In this document: positions 10,280 to 18,600 of the stretch, one piece after another
Numbering within the stretch: the stretch's first letter is position 1
Layout: every line of letters starts with the position of its first letter
Source: Amycolatopsis anabasis
GTDB taxonomy: Bacteria; Actinomycetota; Actinomycetes; Mycobacteriales; Pseudonocardiaceae
Direction: 5' to 3'
Assembly: GCF_009765355.1 (NCBI RefSeq)
Contig: NZ_VTHK01000025.1
Coordinates: 62,732-126,731, forward strand
DNA length: 64,000 nt
The notes under the pieces: model-generated
What the model was told of the DNA's origin: nothing
The model's input: the letters and a program-made list of their open reading frames with translations, nothing else
The model's database searches: none
Program-made: the position numbers and the translations under genes

Positions 10280-11488
10280 ATGCAGCACGAACCTTCGGAA
10301 GTAACCGAGTTTCCCGCGAACCGTCCCGCGGGCTGCCCCTTCGCCCCGCCCGAGGAACTGGAGCGGATCCGCGACCGGAGCCCGGTCGTCCGGATCACCT
10401 TCCCCGACGGGCACCGGGGCTGGCTGGTCACCGGCTACGCCCAGACCCGCGCGATGGCGGCCGACCGCCGCATCAGCTCGCGGTACGAACTGGTCCACTT
10501 CCCTTATCCGGGGATGGAAGGCGTGGAGATACCCCCGGCGCCGGTCGGGGACCTGACCGGGATCGACCCGCCCGAGCACACCCGTTACCGGAAGCTGCTC
10601 ACCGGCAAGTTCACCGTCCGCCGGATGCGCCAGCTCACCGAACGCGTCGAGCAGATCACCGCCGAGCATCTGGACGCCATGGCACGGCAGGGCCCGGAGG
10701 CCGACCTGGTACCGGCCTTCGCGCATCCCGTCCCCGCGGTGATGATCTGCGAACTGCTCGGCGTCCCGTACGCCGATCGCGAGACCTTCCAGCGGCACGC
10801 GGCGAAAGTGGGCAACCCGGAGTTCGCACCGGAGGAACAGGGCGCCGCGTACGTCGCGCTGATGGAGTACCTGAACGAACTGGTCGTGGCCAAGCGCGCC
10901 GAACCGGGCGACGACATGCTCAGCGACCTGACCACCAGCGACCTCACCGATGAGGAGCTCGGCGGGATCGGCACCTTCCTGCTCGGGGCCGGTCTGGACA
11001 CCACCGCCAACATGATCGCGCTGGGCACCTTCGCCCTGCTCCGGAATCCCGACCAGCTCGCGATCCTGCGCGCCGAACCGGAGATCGCCGAACAGGCCGT
11101 CGAGGAACTCCTGCGCTACCTGAGCGTCGCGCACACCGGCGTGCGGGCGGCGGTGGAGGACATCGAGCTGGACGGGCAGGTGATCAAGGCGGGCGAGTCG
11201 GTCATCTTCTCGCTGCAGGCCGCGAACTGGGATCCGGCGAAGTTCGCCGAACCGGACAAGCTCGACCTGCGGCGGAACGCCGCCGGGCACCTGGCCTTCG
11301 GGCACGGCATCCACCAGTGCCTCGGGCAGCAGCTGGCCCGGGTCGAGATGCGGGTGGCCATCCCCGCGCTGTTCGCCCGGTTCCCGACGCTGCGCCTGGC
11401 CGTCCCGCCCGAGGAGGTGCCGATGCGCCCGTTCCAGCAGAACGTCTACGGCGTGCAGCGGCTCCCGGTCACCTGGGACGAGGGGTAA
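10280..11488 (+). CDS. Cytochrome P450
   Basis: 402-aa soluble bacterial class I P450 (CYP105/107-like size). Visible motifs: [17 protein letters not shown] at the N-terminus, [24 protein letters not shown] (C helix), the I-helix oxygen-activation motif [13 protein letters not shown] with Asp-Thr, ELLRYL (ExxR, K helix) and the haem loop [16 protein letters not shown] with the axial Cys. It has an AGGAG ribosome site 7 bases before ATG and sits 21 bases after the DrrB-like permease and 3 bases before a secreted hydrolase, so it is co-transcribed. It probably hydroxylates a small hydrophobic substrate. Electron donors are not encoded adjacent, though a ferredoxin reductase lies at 17.5 kb. Confidence 0.94.
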   Translation: MQHEPSEVTEFPANRPAGCPFAPPEELERIRDRSPVVRITFPDGHRGWLVTGYAQTRAMAADRRISSRYELVHFPYPGMEGVEIPPAPVGDLTGIDPPEHTRYRKLLTGKFTVRRMRQLTERVEQITAEHLDAMARQGPEADLVPAFAHPVPAVMICELLGVPYADRETFQRHAAKVGNPEFAPEEQGAAYVALMEYLNELVVAKRAEPGDDMLSDLTTSDLTDEELGGIGTFLLGAGLDTTANMIALGTFALLRNPDQLAILRAEPEIAEQAVEELLRYLSVAHTGVRAAVEDIELDGQVIKAGESVIFSLQAANWDPAKFAEPDKLDLRRNAAGHLAFGHGIHQCLGQQLARVEMRVAIPALFARFPTLRLAVPPEEVPMRPFQQNVYGVQRLPVTWDEG

Positions 11489-11491
11489 GCC

Positions 11492-12691
11492 ATGAAACTC
11501 AGGGGAAGAAGGCTCCTGTCGATCGTCACCGCGGTGGGAGCGGCGGTGGGTGTCCTGGTGGTCCCCGCCGCGGTTTCCACGGCGGCGGACGGCCACGGCC
11601 ACGCCGGGGTGCGACGGGTGCTCGACCGGGCCGTGACCGAAGGCGGCCTTCCCGGGATCCTCGCCGAGGTCCGCGACGGCGACCGGCGCTGGTTCGGCAC
11701 GGCGGGGGTGGCCGACACCGGAACCGGGCGGCAGCGCCGGGCGCAGGACCGGTTCCGCATCGGGAGCACCACCAAGACGTTCGCGGCGACCCTGGTGCTG
11801 CAGCTCGCGGGCGAGCACCGGCTCAGCCTGGACGACACCGTGGAGAAGTGGCTTCCCGGGATGGTGCACGGCAACGGCCACGACGGCGGCCGGATCACCG
11901 TCCGGCAGCTGCTCAACCAGACCAGCGGGATCTTCAACTACGCGCTGGACCCGGAGATGCTGCGCCACTACCTCGGTCCCGAGTTCCTCGAGCACCGGTT
12001 CGACGGCGCGAGTCCCGAACAGCTCGTGCGGATCGCCACGTCCCATCCGCCCGCCTTCGCGCCGGGCACGGACTGGGGGTATTCCAACACCAACTTCATC
12101 CTCGCCGGGATGATCGTCGAACGGGTCACCGGTGCGACGTTCGCGGGCGAACTCGCCCGGCGGATCACCGGTCCGCTCGGCCTGACCGGAACGTACCTGC
12201 CGCGCGGTGACGACCCGTCGATCCGCGGACCGCATTCGCGGCACTACTCGAGGTTGAACATGCCCGATCCCAGTGCCCGGGTTTACGACGTGACCGAGAT
12301 GAACTCCTCCTGGGCCTGGACCGCCGGGGGCATGATCTCGACGGCCGGGGAGCTCAACCGGTTCTTCGGCGCCCTGCTGGGCGGCCGGTTGCTGCCGCCC
12401 GCCCAGCAGCGGGAGATGTTCACCACGGTCCCGACGCACGGCTGGATCGACGACGCCGCCTACGGCCTCGGCATGTCCTCGGTGAGGCTGCCTTGTGGCA
12501 CCACGGTTTGGGGGATGGGCGGCGCCATCAACGGGTCCTGGTCCTACACCTACGGGACCCGCGACGGCAGGCACCTGGTCGCGACCAACGTCAACGGCGA
12601 CTGGGCCGACGGCGATTTCCAGCCGCGGAACCCGATCGGCGTCTTCACCGACGTGCTCCGAGCGGAGTTCTGCACGGGCGGCTCGCGATGA
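11492..12691 (+). CDS. Secreted serine hydrolase, beta-lactamase class C / DD-peptidase fold
   Basis: 399-aa exported protein. The N-terminal RGRRLLSIVTAVGAAVGVLVV then AAVSTAADG is a Sec signal peptide. The catalytic SxxK is in RIGSTTKTFAATL (about residue 91) and the YxN-type second motif is in GYSNTNFILAG. The serine-beta-lactamase/D-Ala-D-Ala carboxypeptidase fold is supported by GRITVRQLLNQTSGI and TAGGMISTAGELNRFF. A GGGGTAAGCC ribosome site precedes ATG. It lies 3 bases after the P450 gene, so it is the last gene of the cluster. Possible roles are a cell-wall peptidase, an esterase acting on the exported product, or resistance. A perfect hairpin follows the stop. Confidence 0.9.
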   Translation: MKLRGRRLLSIVTAVGAAVGVLVVPAAVSTAADGHGHAGVRRVLDRAVTEGGLPGILAEVRDGDRRWFGTAGVADTGTGRQRRAQDRFRIGSTTKTFAATLVLQLAGEHRLSLDDTVEKWLPGMVHGNGHDGGRITVRQLLNQTSGIFNYALDPEMLRHYLGPEFLEHRFDGASPEQLVRIATSHPPAFAPGTDWGYSNTNFILAGMIVERVTGATFAGELARRITGPLGLTGTYLPRGDDPSIRGPHSRHYSRLNMPDPSARVYDVTEMNSSWAWTAGGMISTAGELNRFFGALLGGRLLPPAQQREMFTTVPTHGWIDDAAYGLGMSSVRLPCGTTVWGMGGAINGSWSYTYGTRDGRHLVATNVNGDWADGDFQPRNPIGVFTDVLRAEFCTGGSR

Positions 12692-12722
12692 AACGGGGAA
12701 TCGCGTAGCCCAACCGGGGGTG

Positions 12723-12763
12723 GTGAGTGTTCCGGGCGGTGGGGACCCGCCCGGAACACTCAC
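12723..12763. terminator. Bidirectional hairpin terminator between serine hydrolase and ligB
   Basis: A 17-bp perfect stem (left arm 12723-12739 beginning GTGAGTGTTCC, right arm 12747-12763) with a 7-base loop TGGGGAC. It lies between two convergent genes and its right arm includes the ligB stop codon (12760-12762). It has no T tract, which is common for actinobacterial terminators. Confidence 0.7.
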
Positions 12764-14283
12764 GTCACGACGTTTCCTCCGATCAGGGACCGGATGGTGG
12801 TGATCGTGTCCGCGTCGGCCGGGTCCTTGTCCGGGCGGTAGCGGACCACCCGGGCGAAGCGCAGCGCGGCGCCGCCGGGGTAGCGGGTGCTCACCTGGAC
12901 GCCGTCGAGTTCGATCTCCACCACCAGTTCCGGGCGGACGTACACCGTCCAGTCGTCACGGCGGGCCTCGATTTCCTGGAACCGGGCGGTCTGCCAGGCG
13001 AGTAGTTCGTCGGTGAGGCCCTTGAACGTCTTGCCCACCATGATCGGCGGCCCGCCGTCCGGGTCCCGCGCGCCGAGGTGCAGATTGGACAGGTACCCGG
13101 TGCGCCGCCCGTGGCCCCATTCCGCGGCGAGCACCACCAGGTCCAGCGTGTGCACCGGTTTGACCTTCAGCCAGGCGCGCCCGCGGCGGCCCGCCGCGTA
13201 CGGCGAATCCAGCGCCTTGACCATGATGCCCTCGTGCCCGGCGGCCAGGGCGTCGGCGAGGATCGCCGCCGGATCGGCCGGATCGGTCGCGCCGGGGATC
13301 AGGTGGTCGCCGGCCACCTCGCGCAGGGCGGTGTTGCGTTCGCGCAGCGGGGCGTCGAGCAGATCGGCGCCGTCGAGGTGCAGGCAGTCGAAGAAGTACG
13401 GCCGCAGCAGCAACGCCCGCACCTGTTCGTCCCGCGTGCTGCCGAACCGGCTCATCGTCTCCTGGAACGGCCGCGGCCGGCCGTCGTCGGTGAGCGCGAG
13501 CGTCTCGCCGTCGAGCACCACCGACCGGCACGGCAGCGCGCGCACCAGGTCGACCAGTTCGGCCACGCTCCCGGTGATCTCCCGCAGCGTGCGGGTGTAC
13601 ACGCGCACCTCGTCGCCATTCCGGTGCACCTGGATCCGGGCACCGTCCATTTTGTACTCGACGACCGCGGAAGTGTGTTCTGCCAACGCTTCGGCCAGCG
13701 ATTCGGCAGGGGAGGCGAGCATTGGGCGGATCGGGCGGCCGAGTTCGAGCCGGAACTCGCGCAGTGCCGCCTCGCCGCCGGACATCGCGGCCAGCGCGGT
13801 GACCGGCAGCCGGCCGGAGAGCATGAACGCGCGCCGCACGGCCTCGCCCGGGACCTCGGCGGCCGCGGCGATCGCGTCCACCATGACGCCCTCGAGCGCG
13901 CCCTGCCGGAGCTCCCCGGTGAGCAGCCGGAACAGGAAGTGCTGCTCGGCCTCGGTGGCCCGGGCGAACAGCGCGTGCAGCGTTTCCGCGCGGCGCCGGG
14001 CCGAGCCGCTGCCGGACAGCCCGGCCACCTCGCCGAGCGCGCGGTCCACCTCGGACACTTCCAGCGACGCGCCGGGCGCGCGCGGGGCGCCGAGTTCGGC
14101 GAGCGTGCGCCAGCCGGTGCCGATCCGGCCCTGGAGCGGCTGTCCGGTGAGGAACGCGACGACGGCGCCGAGCTCCTCCGGGGCGGCCGCGCGCAGCAGC
14201 TCCGCGAGGGTCGCGGTCTTCGCCTTGCGCGAGCGGGTCGCGCTCAGCGCGGCGGAGGCGGTGACGACGTCGGTGAGCAACAT
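12760..14283 (-). CDS. ligB: ATP-dependent DNA ligase LigB
   Basis: 507 aa, the same length as M. tuberculosis LigB (Rv3062). It joins nicked DNA through an enzyme-adenylate. An N-terminal DNA-binding domain (about 1-195) comes first. The nucleotidyltransferase motif I is VEYKMDGARIQVHR with the adenylated Lys, motif III is VVLDGETLAL, motif IV is EGIMVKALDSPY and motif V is RAWLKVKPVHTLDLV. The OB domain ends RFARVVRYRPDKDP. ATG 14283 is chosen because the family begins MLLTDVV. The frame is open further upstream but the sequence there is antisense-like. The first 40 bases overlap the 3' end of the EamA gene. It is a dispensable ligase beside the NAD-dependent LigA in this phylum. Confidence 0.95.
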   Translation of the reverse strand: MLLTDVVTASAALSATRSRKAKTATLAELLRAAAPEELGAVVAFLTGQPLQGRIGTGWRTLAELGAPRAPGASLEVSEVDRALGEVAGLSGSGSARRRAETLHALFARATEAEQHFLFRLLTGELRQGALEGVMVDAIAAAAEVPGEAVRRAFMLSGRLPVTALAAMSGGEAALREFRLELGRPIRPMLASPAESLAEALAEHTSAVVEYKMDGARIQVHRNGDEVRVYTRTLREITGSVAELVDLVRALPCRSVVLDGETLALTDDGRPRPFQETMSRFGSTRDEQVRALLLRPYFFDCLHLDGADLLDAPLRERNTALREVAGDHLIPGATDPADPAAILADALAAGHEGIMVKALDSPYAAGRRGRAWLKVKPVHTLDLVVLAAEWGHGRRTGYLSNLHLGARDPDGGPPIMVGKTFKGLTDELLAWQTARFQEIEARRDDWTVYVRPELVVEIELDGVQVSTRYPGGAALRFARVVRYRPDKDPADADTITTIRSLIGGNVVT

Positions 14284-15170
14284 GTCGACATCATGCCTCG
14301 CGGCACCGACAATCGCGGGCTGAGCACCAGCGCGACGGCCACCGCGCAGCCGGCGAGCCCGAGCAGGCCGCGGACGTCGATCCGCTCGTCGAACAGCGCG
14401 AACGCGAGCACCATCGTGGCCGGTGGGGTGAGGTAGAGCAGGCTGGAGACCCTGGTCACCGAGGTCCGGCGCAGGGCGAGCCAGTAGAAGCCGTAGCCGC
14501 CGAAGGTGGACAGCACGACCACCCAGGCCACGGCGAACCAGAACGAACCGGTCGGCGGCGGGACGAGTTCGCCGGTCACCGCGGCCAGCCCGGTGAACAC
14601 CGCCGCGCTCGTGACGCACTGGATCACGAGCGCGTCACCCAGCGGGGTGGTCGTGCCGATCCGGCGTTCCAGCAGCGTCGCGGCCACCAGGCCGAGCATC
14701 GCGAGCACCGGGAGCGCGTAGGCCAGGGGCGGGGCGTGCCCGCCGCCCGAGAGATCCCCGCCGACGACGAGCGCGACCCCGGCCAGCCCGAGGGCCAGCC
14801 CGGCCCACTGCGCCGGCGAAGCGCGCTCGCCGAGCACGAACTGCCCGAGGACGGTCGCCACGATCGGCTGCAGCGCCGCGATCAGCGCGGTGGTCCCGGA
14901 CGGCACGCCGAGGTCGACCGCCCAGTAGACGCCGAACAGGTACACGCCCTGGGAGAGCAGCCCGATTCCGGCCTGCGTGCCGAGTTCGCGCGGGCCGATC
15001 GCGCGCCGCCGGGTGAGCCACCACCAGCCGCCGAGCAGCACGCCCGCGGCGAGGAACCGCCACATCAGCAGGGTGAACGTGCTCGCCGACCGCGCGCCCA
15101 GGGCCGCCCCGATGAACCCCGAACTCCAGGTCAGCACGAACCCCGCCGCGACGATCCCGTTCCCGCGCAC
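14244..15170 (-). CDS. EamA/DMT-family transporter
   Basis: 308-aa membrane protein with ten predicted helices in two EamA repeats. The opening FVLTWSSGFIGAALGARSASTFTLLMWRFLAAG is the standard RhaT/YdcZ-like first repeat, PSGTTALIAALQPIVATVLGQFVLGERASPAQWAGLALGLAGVALVV closes it, and the second half ends SSLLYLTPPATMVLAFALFDERID. The start is GTG 15170. The last 40 bases overlap the 5' end of ligB, implying a common transcript. It is divergent from a TetR regulator and shares a 74-base promoter region with it, so it is probably the TetR target. Substrate unknown (metabolite export is typical). Confidence 0.92.
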   Translation of the reverse strand: MRGNGIVAAGFVLTWSSGFIGAALGARSASTFTLLMWRFLAAGVLLGGWWWLTRRRAIGPRELGTQAGIGLLSQGVYLFGVYWAVDLGVPSGTTALIAALQPIVATVLGQFVLGERASPAQWAGLALGLAGVALVVGGDLSGGGHAPPLAYALPVLAMLGLVAATLLERRIGTTTPLGDALVIQCVTSAAVFTGLAAVTGELVPPPTGSFWFAVAWVVVLSTFGGYGFYWLALRRTSVTRVSSLLYLTPPATMVLAFALFDERIDVRGLLGLAGCAVAVALVLSPRLSVPRGMMSTCCSPTSSPPPPR

Positions 15171-15187
15171 ACGGCCTCCTCTGCTAG

Positions 15188-15233
15188 GTAAACAGACCGG
15201 TATGGTTAGTAGACTAACTAAACAGATCGGTAT
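15188..15233. promoter_or_regulatory. TetR-type operator region between EamA and TetR genes
   Basis: Two near-identical 15-mers, TAAACAGACCGGTAT (15189-15203) and TAAACAGATCGGTAT (15219-15233), are repeated in direct orientation exactly 30 bases apart. Between them is a perfect inverted repeat GTTAGT-AG-ACTAAC (15205-15218). AAACAGACCGGT is a half-site known from several TetR operators. The 30-base period (close to three helical turns) puts both copies on one DNA face. Likely bound by the adjacent TetR protein. Confidence 0.6.
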
Positions 15234-15244
15234 ATCGTCAAGGG

Positions 15245-15817
15245 GTGAGCCAGGAGACGACCCTCACCCCGGCCGCCCGGCGGGTGCTCGACGTGGCGGG
15301 GAAACTGTTCTACGACAAGGGAATCCACGCGGTCGGCGTGGACCTGATCGCGCACGAGGCCGGGGTCACCAAGAAGACCCTGTACGACCGGTTCGGCTCG
15401 AAGGACGCGCTGGTCGGCCAGTACCTGCGCCGCCGGGACGAGCGCTGGCGCGAGCACGTCCGCGCGGTGGTCGGCCGCTCCCGGGTCGCGCCGGAACGCC
15501 GCCCGCTGCTGGTGTTCGACGCGCTCGACGACTGGATGGCCACCGAGAACCCGCGCGGTTGCGCGTTCGTCAACGCGCACGCCGAGCTACCCGACGGCGA
15601 ACACCCCGGGCGGCGGGTGATCGCGGACCAGAAACGCTGGCTGCTGGGCTACCTGCGCGAACTGGCCGAGCAGGCGGGCCTGCGCAACCCGCGCAAACTC
15701 GCCAACGCGCTGCTGGTCCTGCTCGAGGGCGCCACGGTCACCGCGTCGCTGGACGTGGTGCCGGGCGCGGTCCGCGCGGCGAAGGAAATCGCCCGCGGCC
15801 TCCTCGACCAGTCGTGA
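15245..15817 (+). CDS. TetR/AcrR-family transcriptional regulator
   Basis: 190-aa repressor. The N-terminal HTH spans about residues 12-55: RRVLDVAGKLFYDKGIHAVGVDLIAHEAGVTKKTLYDRFGSKDALVGQYL, a textbook TetR pattern. The C-terminal ligand-binding/dimer domain includes PRGCAFVNAHAELPDGEHPGR, a wording shared by regulators of small-molecule exporters. The start is GTG 15245 after AAGGGG. It is divergent from the EamA transporter across a region with TetR-like half-sites, so it most likely represses that transporter and itself. Confidence 0.92.
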   Translation: MSQETTLTPAARRVLDVAGKLFYDKGIHAVGVDLIAHEAGVTKKTLYDRFGSKDALVGQYLRRRDERWREHVRAVVGRSRVAPERRPLLVFDALDDWMATENPRGCAFVNAHAELPDGEHPGRRVIADQKRWLLGYLRELAEQAGLRNPRKLANALLVLLEGATVTASLDVVPGAVRAAKEIARGLLDQS

Positions 15818-15942
15818 ACTCGCGGGGCGGCGGCACTTCCCGCCCACACTGGTTTCCGTCGCCTACGCGAGGGAGCCGGGTGCTGGGGTCGTGAGTGGTA
15901 CGGGCGGACTCACCCGCTCCCGATCAGAATCCCCGCACCTTC

Positions 15943-15991
15943 CATGAGGGGACCCCTCCGGACAAAATTTGTCCGGAGGGGTCCCCTCATG
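15943..15991. terminator. Near-perfect 49-base palindrome downstream of fumC
   Basis: Arms 15943-15966 and 15968-15991 are perfect reverse complements around one central A (core GGACAAAATTTGTCC). The element lies 9 bases after the fumC stop and faces the TetR gene. It could terminate transcription from both sides. The left arm also starts with a CATGAGGGGACC string, so it may be one copy of a dispersed intergenic repeat. A second hairpin-like string GTGAGTGG..ACTCACC lies at 15891-15914. Confidence 0.6.
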
Positions 15992-15999
15992 ACAGTTCG

Positions 16000-17397
16000 C
16001 TACTTGCCGCCGCGGGCCATGCGGAGGACGTCGAGGGCCTCGTCGAGCTGGGCCACGGTGAGCTTCCCGTTGTCCACGTGGCCGCGTTCCAGGACGACCT
16101 CCCGGATCGTTTTCCGTTCCCGCAGGGCCTGTTTGGCGACCGCGGCGGCCTCTTCGTAGCCGAGGTAGGAGTTCAGCGGGGTGACGATGGAAGGCGAGCC
16201 TTCGGCGTATTCGCGCATCCGGTCGGTGTTCGCGGTCAGCCCGGCGAAGACCTTGTCCGCCAGCAGCCGGGACACCGCGGCGAGCAGGCGCGCCGATTCC
16301 AGCACGTTGCGCGCGATCACCGGCAGGTTCACGTTGAGCTGGAAGTTGCCCTGCGCCCCGGCGAAGGCGACCGCCGCGTCGTTCCCGATCACCTGGGCCA
16401 CCACCTGCAGGGTCGCCTCCGGGATCACCGGGTTCACCTTTCCCGGCATGATCGACGAACCGGGCTGCAGATCCGGCAGCGCCAGTTCGGCCAGGCCCGT
16501 CCGCGGCCCGGAGCCCAGCCAGCGCAGATCGTTGGCGATCTTGTTCAGCGACACGGCGACCGTGCGCAGGTGCCCGGAGGTCTCGACCACGCCGTCCTGG
16601 CTCGCCTGCGCCTCGAAGTGATCGCGGGCCTCGGTCAGCGGCAGGTTCGTCACCTTCGCCAGTTCGGCGGCGACGGCCGCGCCGAAACCGGCCGGCGCGT
16701 TGAGCCCGGAACCGACGGCGGTCCCGCCGATCGGCAACTCGCCCAGGCGCCCCAGCCCCGAGGTCAGCCGCTCGATGCCGAACCGCACCTGCGCGGCCCA
16801 CGCGCCCGCCTCCTGGCCGAGCGTGATCGGCACCGCGTCCATCAGATGCGTCCGGCCGGACTTCACCGCGTCCGACCATTCCGCCGCGCGGGACTCGATG
16901 GTGCTCGCCAGGTGGTCCAGCGCGGGGATCACGTCGGTCAGCACGGCCTCGGTCGCGGCCACGTGAATGGTCGTGGGGAAGGTGTCGTTGGACGACTGGG
17001 AAGCGTTGACGTGGTCGTTGGGATGCACGTCGCGGCCGAGTGCCCGGCTGGCCAGGGTCGCGATGACCTCGTTGGCGTTCATGTTCGACGAGGTGCCGGA
17101 ACCGGTCTGGAACACGTCGATCGGGAAATGCGCGTCGTGCTCGCCCTCGGCGACCTCGTCGGCGGCCTTCGCGATGGCCGCGGCCACGTCCCCGTCGAGC
17201 ACGCCGAGCCGCGCGTTCACCCGCGCCGCCGCGGCCTTGAGCAGGCCGAGCGCGCGAATCTGCGCGCGCTCCAGGCCACGGCCGGAAATCGGGAAGTTCT
17301 CCACCGCGCGCTGGGTCTGCGCCCGGTACAGGGCGTCCGCCGGGACCCTGACCTCGCCCATGGTGTCGTGTTCGATCCGGAATTCCTGTTCAGCCAT
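16000..17397 (-). CDS. fumC: Fumarate hydratase class II
   Basis: 465-aa fumarase, TCA cycle, fumarate to malate, cytosolic homotetramer of the aspartase/fumarase fold. Visible marks: [34 protein letters not shown] at the N-terminus, [46 protein letters not shown] (catalytic His region) and the signature [18 protein letters not shown] 17397 matches family starts. The frame upstream of it is unrelated. In M. tuberculosis fumC (Rv1098c) is directly followed by glpX (Rv1099c). Here the two remain on the same strand but four plus-strand or inserted genes separate them. Confidence 0.97.
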   Translation of the reverse strand: MAEQEFRIEHDTMGEVRVPADALYRAQTQRAVENFPISGRGLERAQIRALGLLKAAAARVNARLGVLDGDVAAAIAKAADEVAEGEHDAHFPIDVFQTGSGTSSNMNANEVIATLASRALGRDVHPNDHVNASQSSNDTFPTTIHVAATEAVLTDVIPALDHLASTIESRAAEWSDAVKSGRTHLMDAVPITLGQEAGAWAAQVRFGIERLTSGLGRLGELPIGGTAVGSGLNAPAGFGAAVAAELAKVTNLPLTEARDHFEAQASQDGVVETSGHLRTVAVSLNKIANDLRWLGSGPRTGLAELALPDLQPGSSIMPGKVNPVIPEATLQVVAQVIGNDAAVAFAGAQGNFQLNVNLPVIARNVLESARLLAAVSRLLADKVFAGLTANTDRMREYAEGSPSIVTPLNSYLGYEEAAAVAKQALRERKTIREVVLERGHVDNGKLTVAQLDEALDVLRMARGGK

Positions 17398-17518
17398 GCC
17401 CCAAGTCTGGCGCAGCGCAAAGGCCGCCGCGTCGTGGCGTTGCGCACCCGCGAATCCCGATATGGTGAACGTGTTCTCGATCACTGCCAACCACCACTGG
17501 CGGGAAGGACGGTGAGCC

Positions 17519-18511
17519 ATGAGCTCGCCCACGGAGGCGTTGTCGGTCGACATTCTGATCGTCGGCGCCGGGCCGACCGGTTTGTTCGCTGCCTACTACG
17601 CGGGGTTCCGCGGCCTGTCGATGGCGATCGTCGACTCGCTGCCCGAAGCGGGCGGGCAGGTCACCGCGATGTACCCGGAGAAGATGATCTACGACGTCGG
17701 CGGGTTTCCCGCCGTGCGCGGCCGGGATCTGATCAACGGGCTGGTCGAACAGGCCGCGCCGTGGAAACCCACATACCTGCTCGGCCGTAAGGCCGAAGGG
17801 CTGACCGAAACCGAATCCGGGCTCGCGGTCACGCTCGACGGCGGCGAAGTGGTGCACGCGGGCGCGGTGCTGATCACCGCCGGGATCGGGGAATTCACGC
17901 CACGCCCGTTGCCCGCCGGGGACGGCTGGCTCGGCCGGGGCATGGTCCACTTCGTGCCCGCGCTGGAGGTCCACCGCGGGCAGGACGTGGTCGTGGTCGG
18001 CGGCGGCGACTCCGCGTTCGACTGGGTGCTCGCGCTGCACCCGATCGCGTCCAGCGTCACCCTGGTGCACCGCCGCGCGCGGTTCCGGGCCGCCGATTCG
18101 ATCGTCCGCGAGGCCCGCGACCTGGGCATCCGGATCATCACCGACGCCGAGGTGACCGCGTTGCGGGACCGGGGCGACGGCCTGCTCGCCGAGGTGGGCG
18201 TCAAGGTCAAGGGCGAGGACGAGTTCACCCTGCCCGCGCAGGCCGTGGTCGCCGCGCTCGGGTTCACCGCCGATCTGGGACCGATCGAGAACTGGGGCCT
18301 GCACATCGACCACCGCTCGATCGCCGTCGACTCCACCATGAAGACCGCGCGGGACCGGGTGTTCGCCGCCGGAGACGTGGCGGCCTATCCCGGCAAGGTC
18401 AAGCTGATCGCGACCGGGTTCGGCGAGGCCGCCACGGCCGTCAACAACATCGCGGTCACCCTCGATCCGGACGCGCACCTGTTCCCCGGCCATTCGAGCA
18501 ACGTGGAGTAG
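17519..18511 (+). CDS. Ferredoxin-NADP+ reductase, thioredoxin-reductase-like type
   Basis: 330-aa flavoprotein of the YumC/type-2 FNR family, passing electrons between NADPH and ferredoxin. FAD-binding [18 protein letters not shown] is at about 15-32, [21 protein letters not shown] follows (FNR wording in place of the TrxR redox centre; no CxxC), the NADPH-binding site is [16 protein letters not shown] near 155, and the C-terminal FAD site is [42 protein letters not shown] ribosome site precedes ATG. It is divergent from fumC by 121 bases. Candidate electron donor for the P450s in this window, though nothing in sequence proves it. Confidence 0.92.
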   Translation: MSSPTEALSVDILIVGAGPTGLFAAYYAGFRGLSMAIVDSLPEAGGQVTAMYPEKMIYDVGGFPAVRGRDLINGLVEQAAPWKPTYLLGRKAEGLTETESGLAVTLDGGEVVHAGAVLITAGIGEFTPRPLPAGDGWLGRGMVHFVPALEVHRGQDVVVVGGGDSAFDWVLALHPIASSVTLVHRRARFRAADSIVREARDLGIRIITDAEVTALRDRGDGLLAEVGVKVKGEDEFTLPAQAVVAALGFTADLGPIENWGLHIDHRSIAVDSTMKTARDRVFAAGDVAAYPGKVKLIATGFGEAATAVNNIAVTLDPDAHLFPGHSSNVE

Positions 18512-18523
18512 TTACCGCGGGAT

Positions 18524-18544
18524 GGTGTCTTTCGACACCTTTTC
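18524..18544 (+). terminator. Intrinsic terminator of the ferredoxin reductase gene
   Basis: Stem GGTGTC-TTTC-GACACC followed directly by five T. A classic rho-independent terminator, 12 bases after the stop and just before the iron box of the next gene. It isolates the iron-regulated genes from read-through. Confidence 0.75.
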
Positions 18545-18547
18545 ACT

Positions 18548-18566
18548 GAGGTTAGCCTTGCCTTAG
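18548..18566 (+). promoter_or_regulatory. DtxR/IdeR-type iron box upstream of first YncE-like gene
   Basis: TGAGGTTAGCCTTGCCTTA matches the IdeR/DtxR consensus TTAGGTTAGGCTAACCTAA at 14 of 19 positions. It is 34 bases before the ATG, placed to block the promoter when Fe(II) is sufficient. Predicted effect: induction of the gene under iron limitation. Confidence 0.7.
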
Positions 18567-18600
18567 TCTGTGGCTCCAAGCCATTACTGGAGGGCAAGGC

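Noticed and set aside
8879-12763. A 1294-codon open frame on the minus strand antisense to the DrrAB-P450-hydrolase cluster
   Set aside because: The plus-strand genes have clear motifs, coupled starts and ribosome sites. The antisense product is low-complexity Arg/Gly/His/Pro sequence typical of GC-rich shadow frames.
17462-17515. 17-codon ORF (starting M-V-N-V-F-S) just before the ferredoxin reductase gene, possible leader peptide
   Set aside because: No Shine-Dalgarno, no run of one amino acid and no alternative hairpins; its end merely overlaps the reductase ribosome site.
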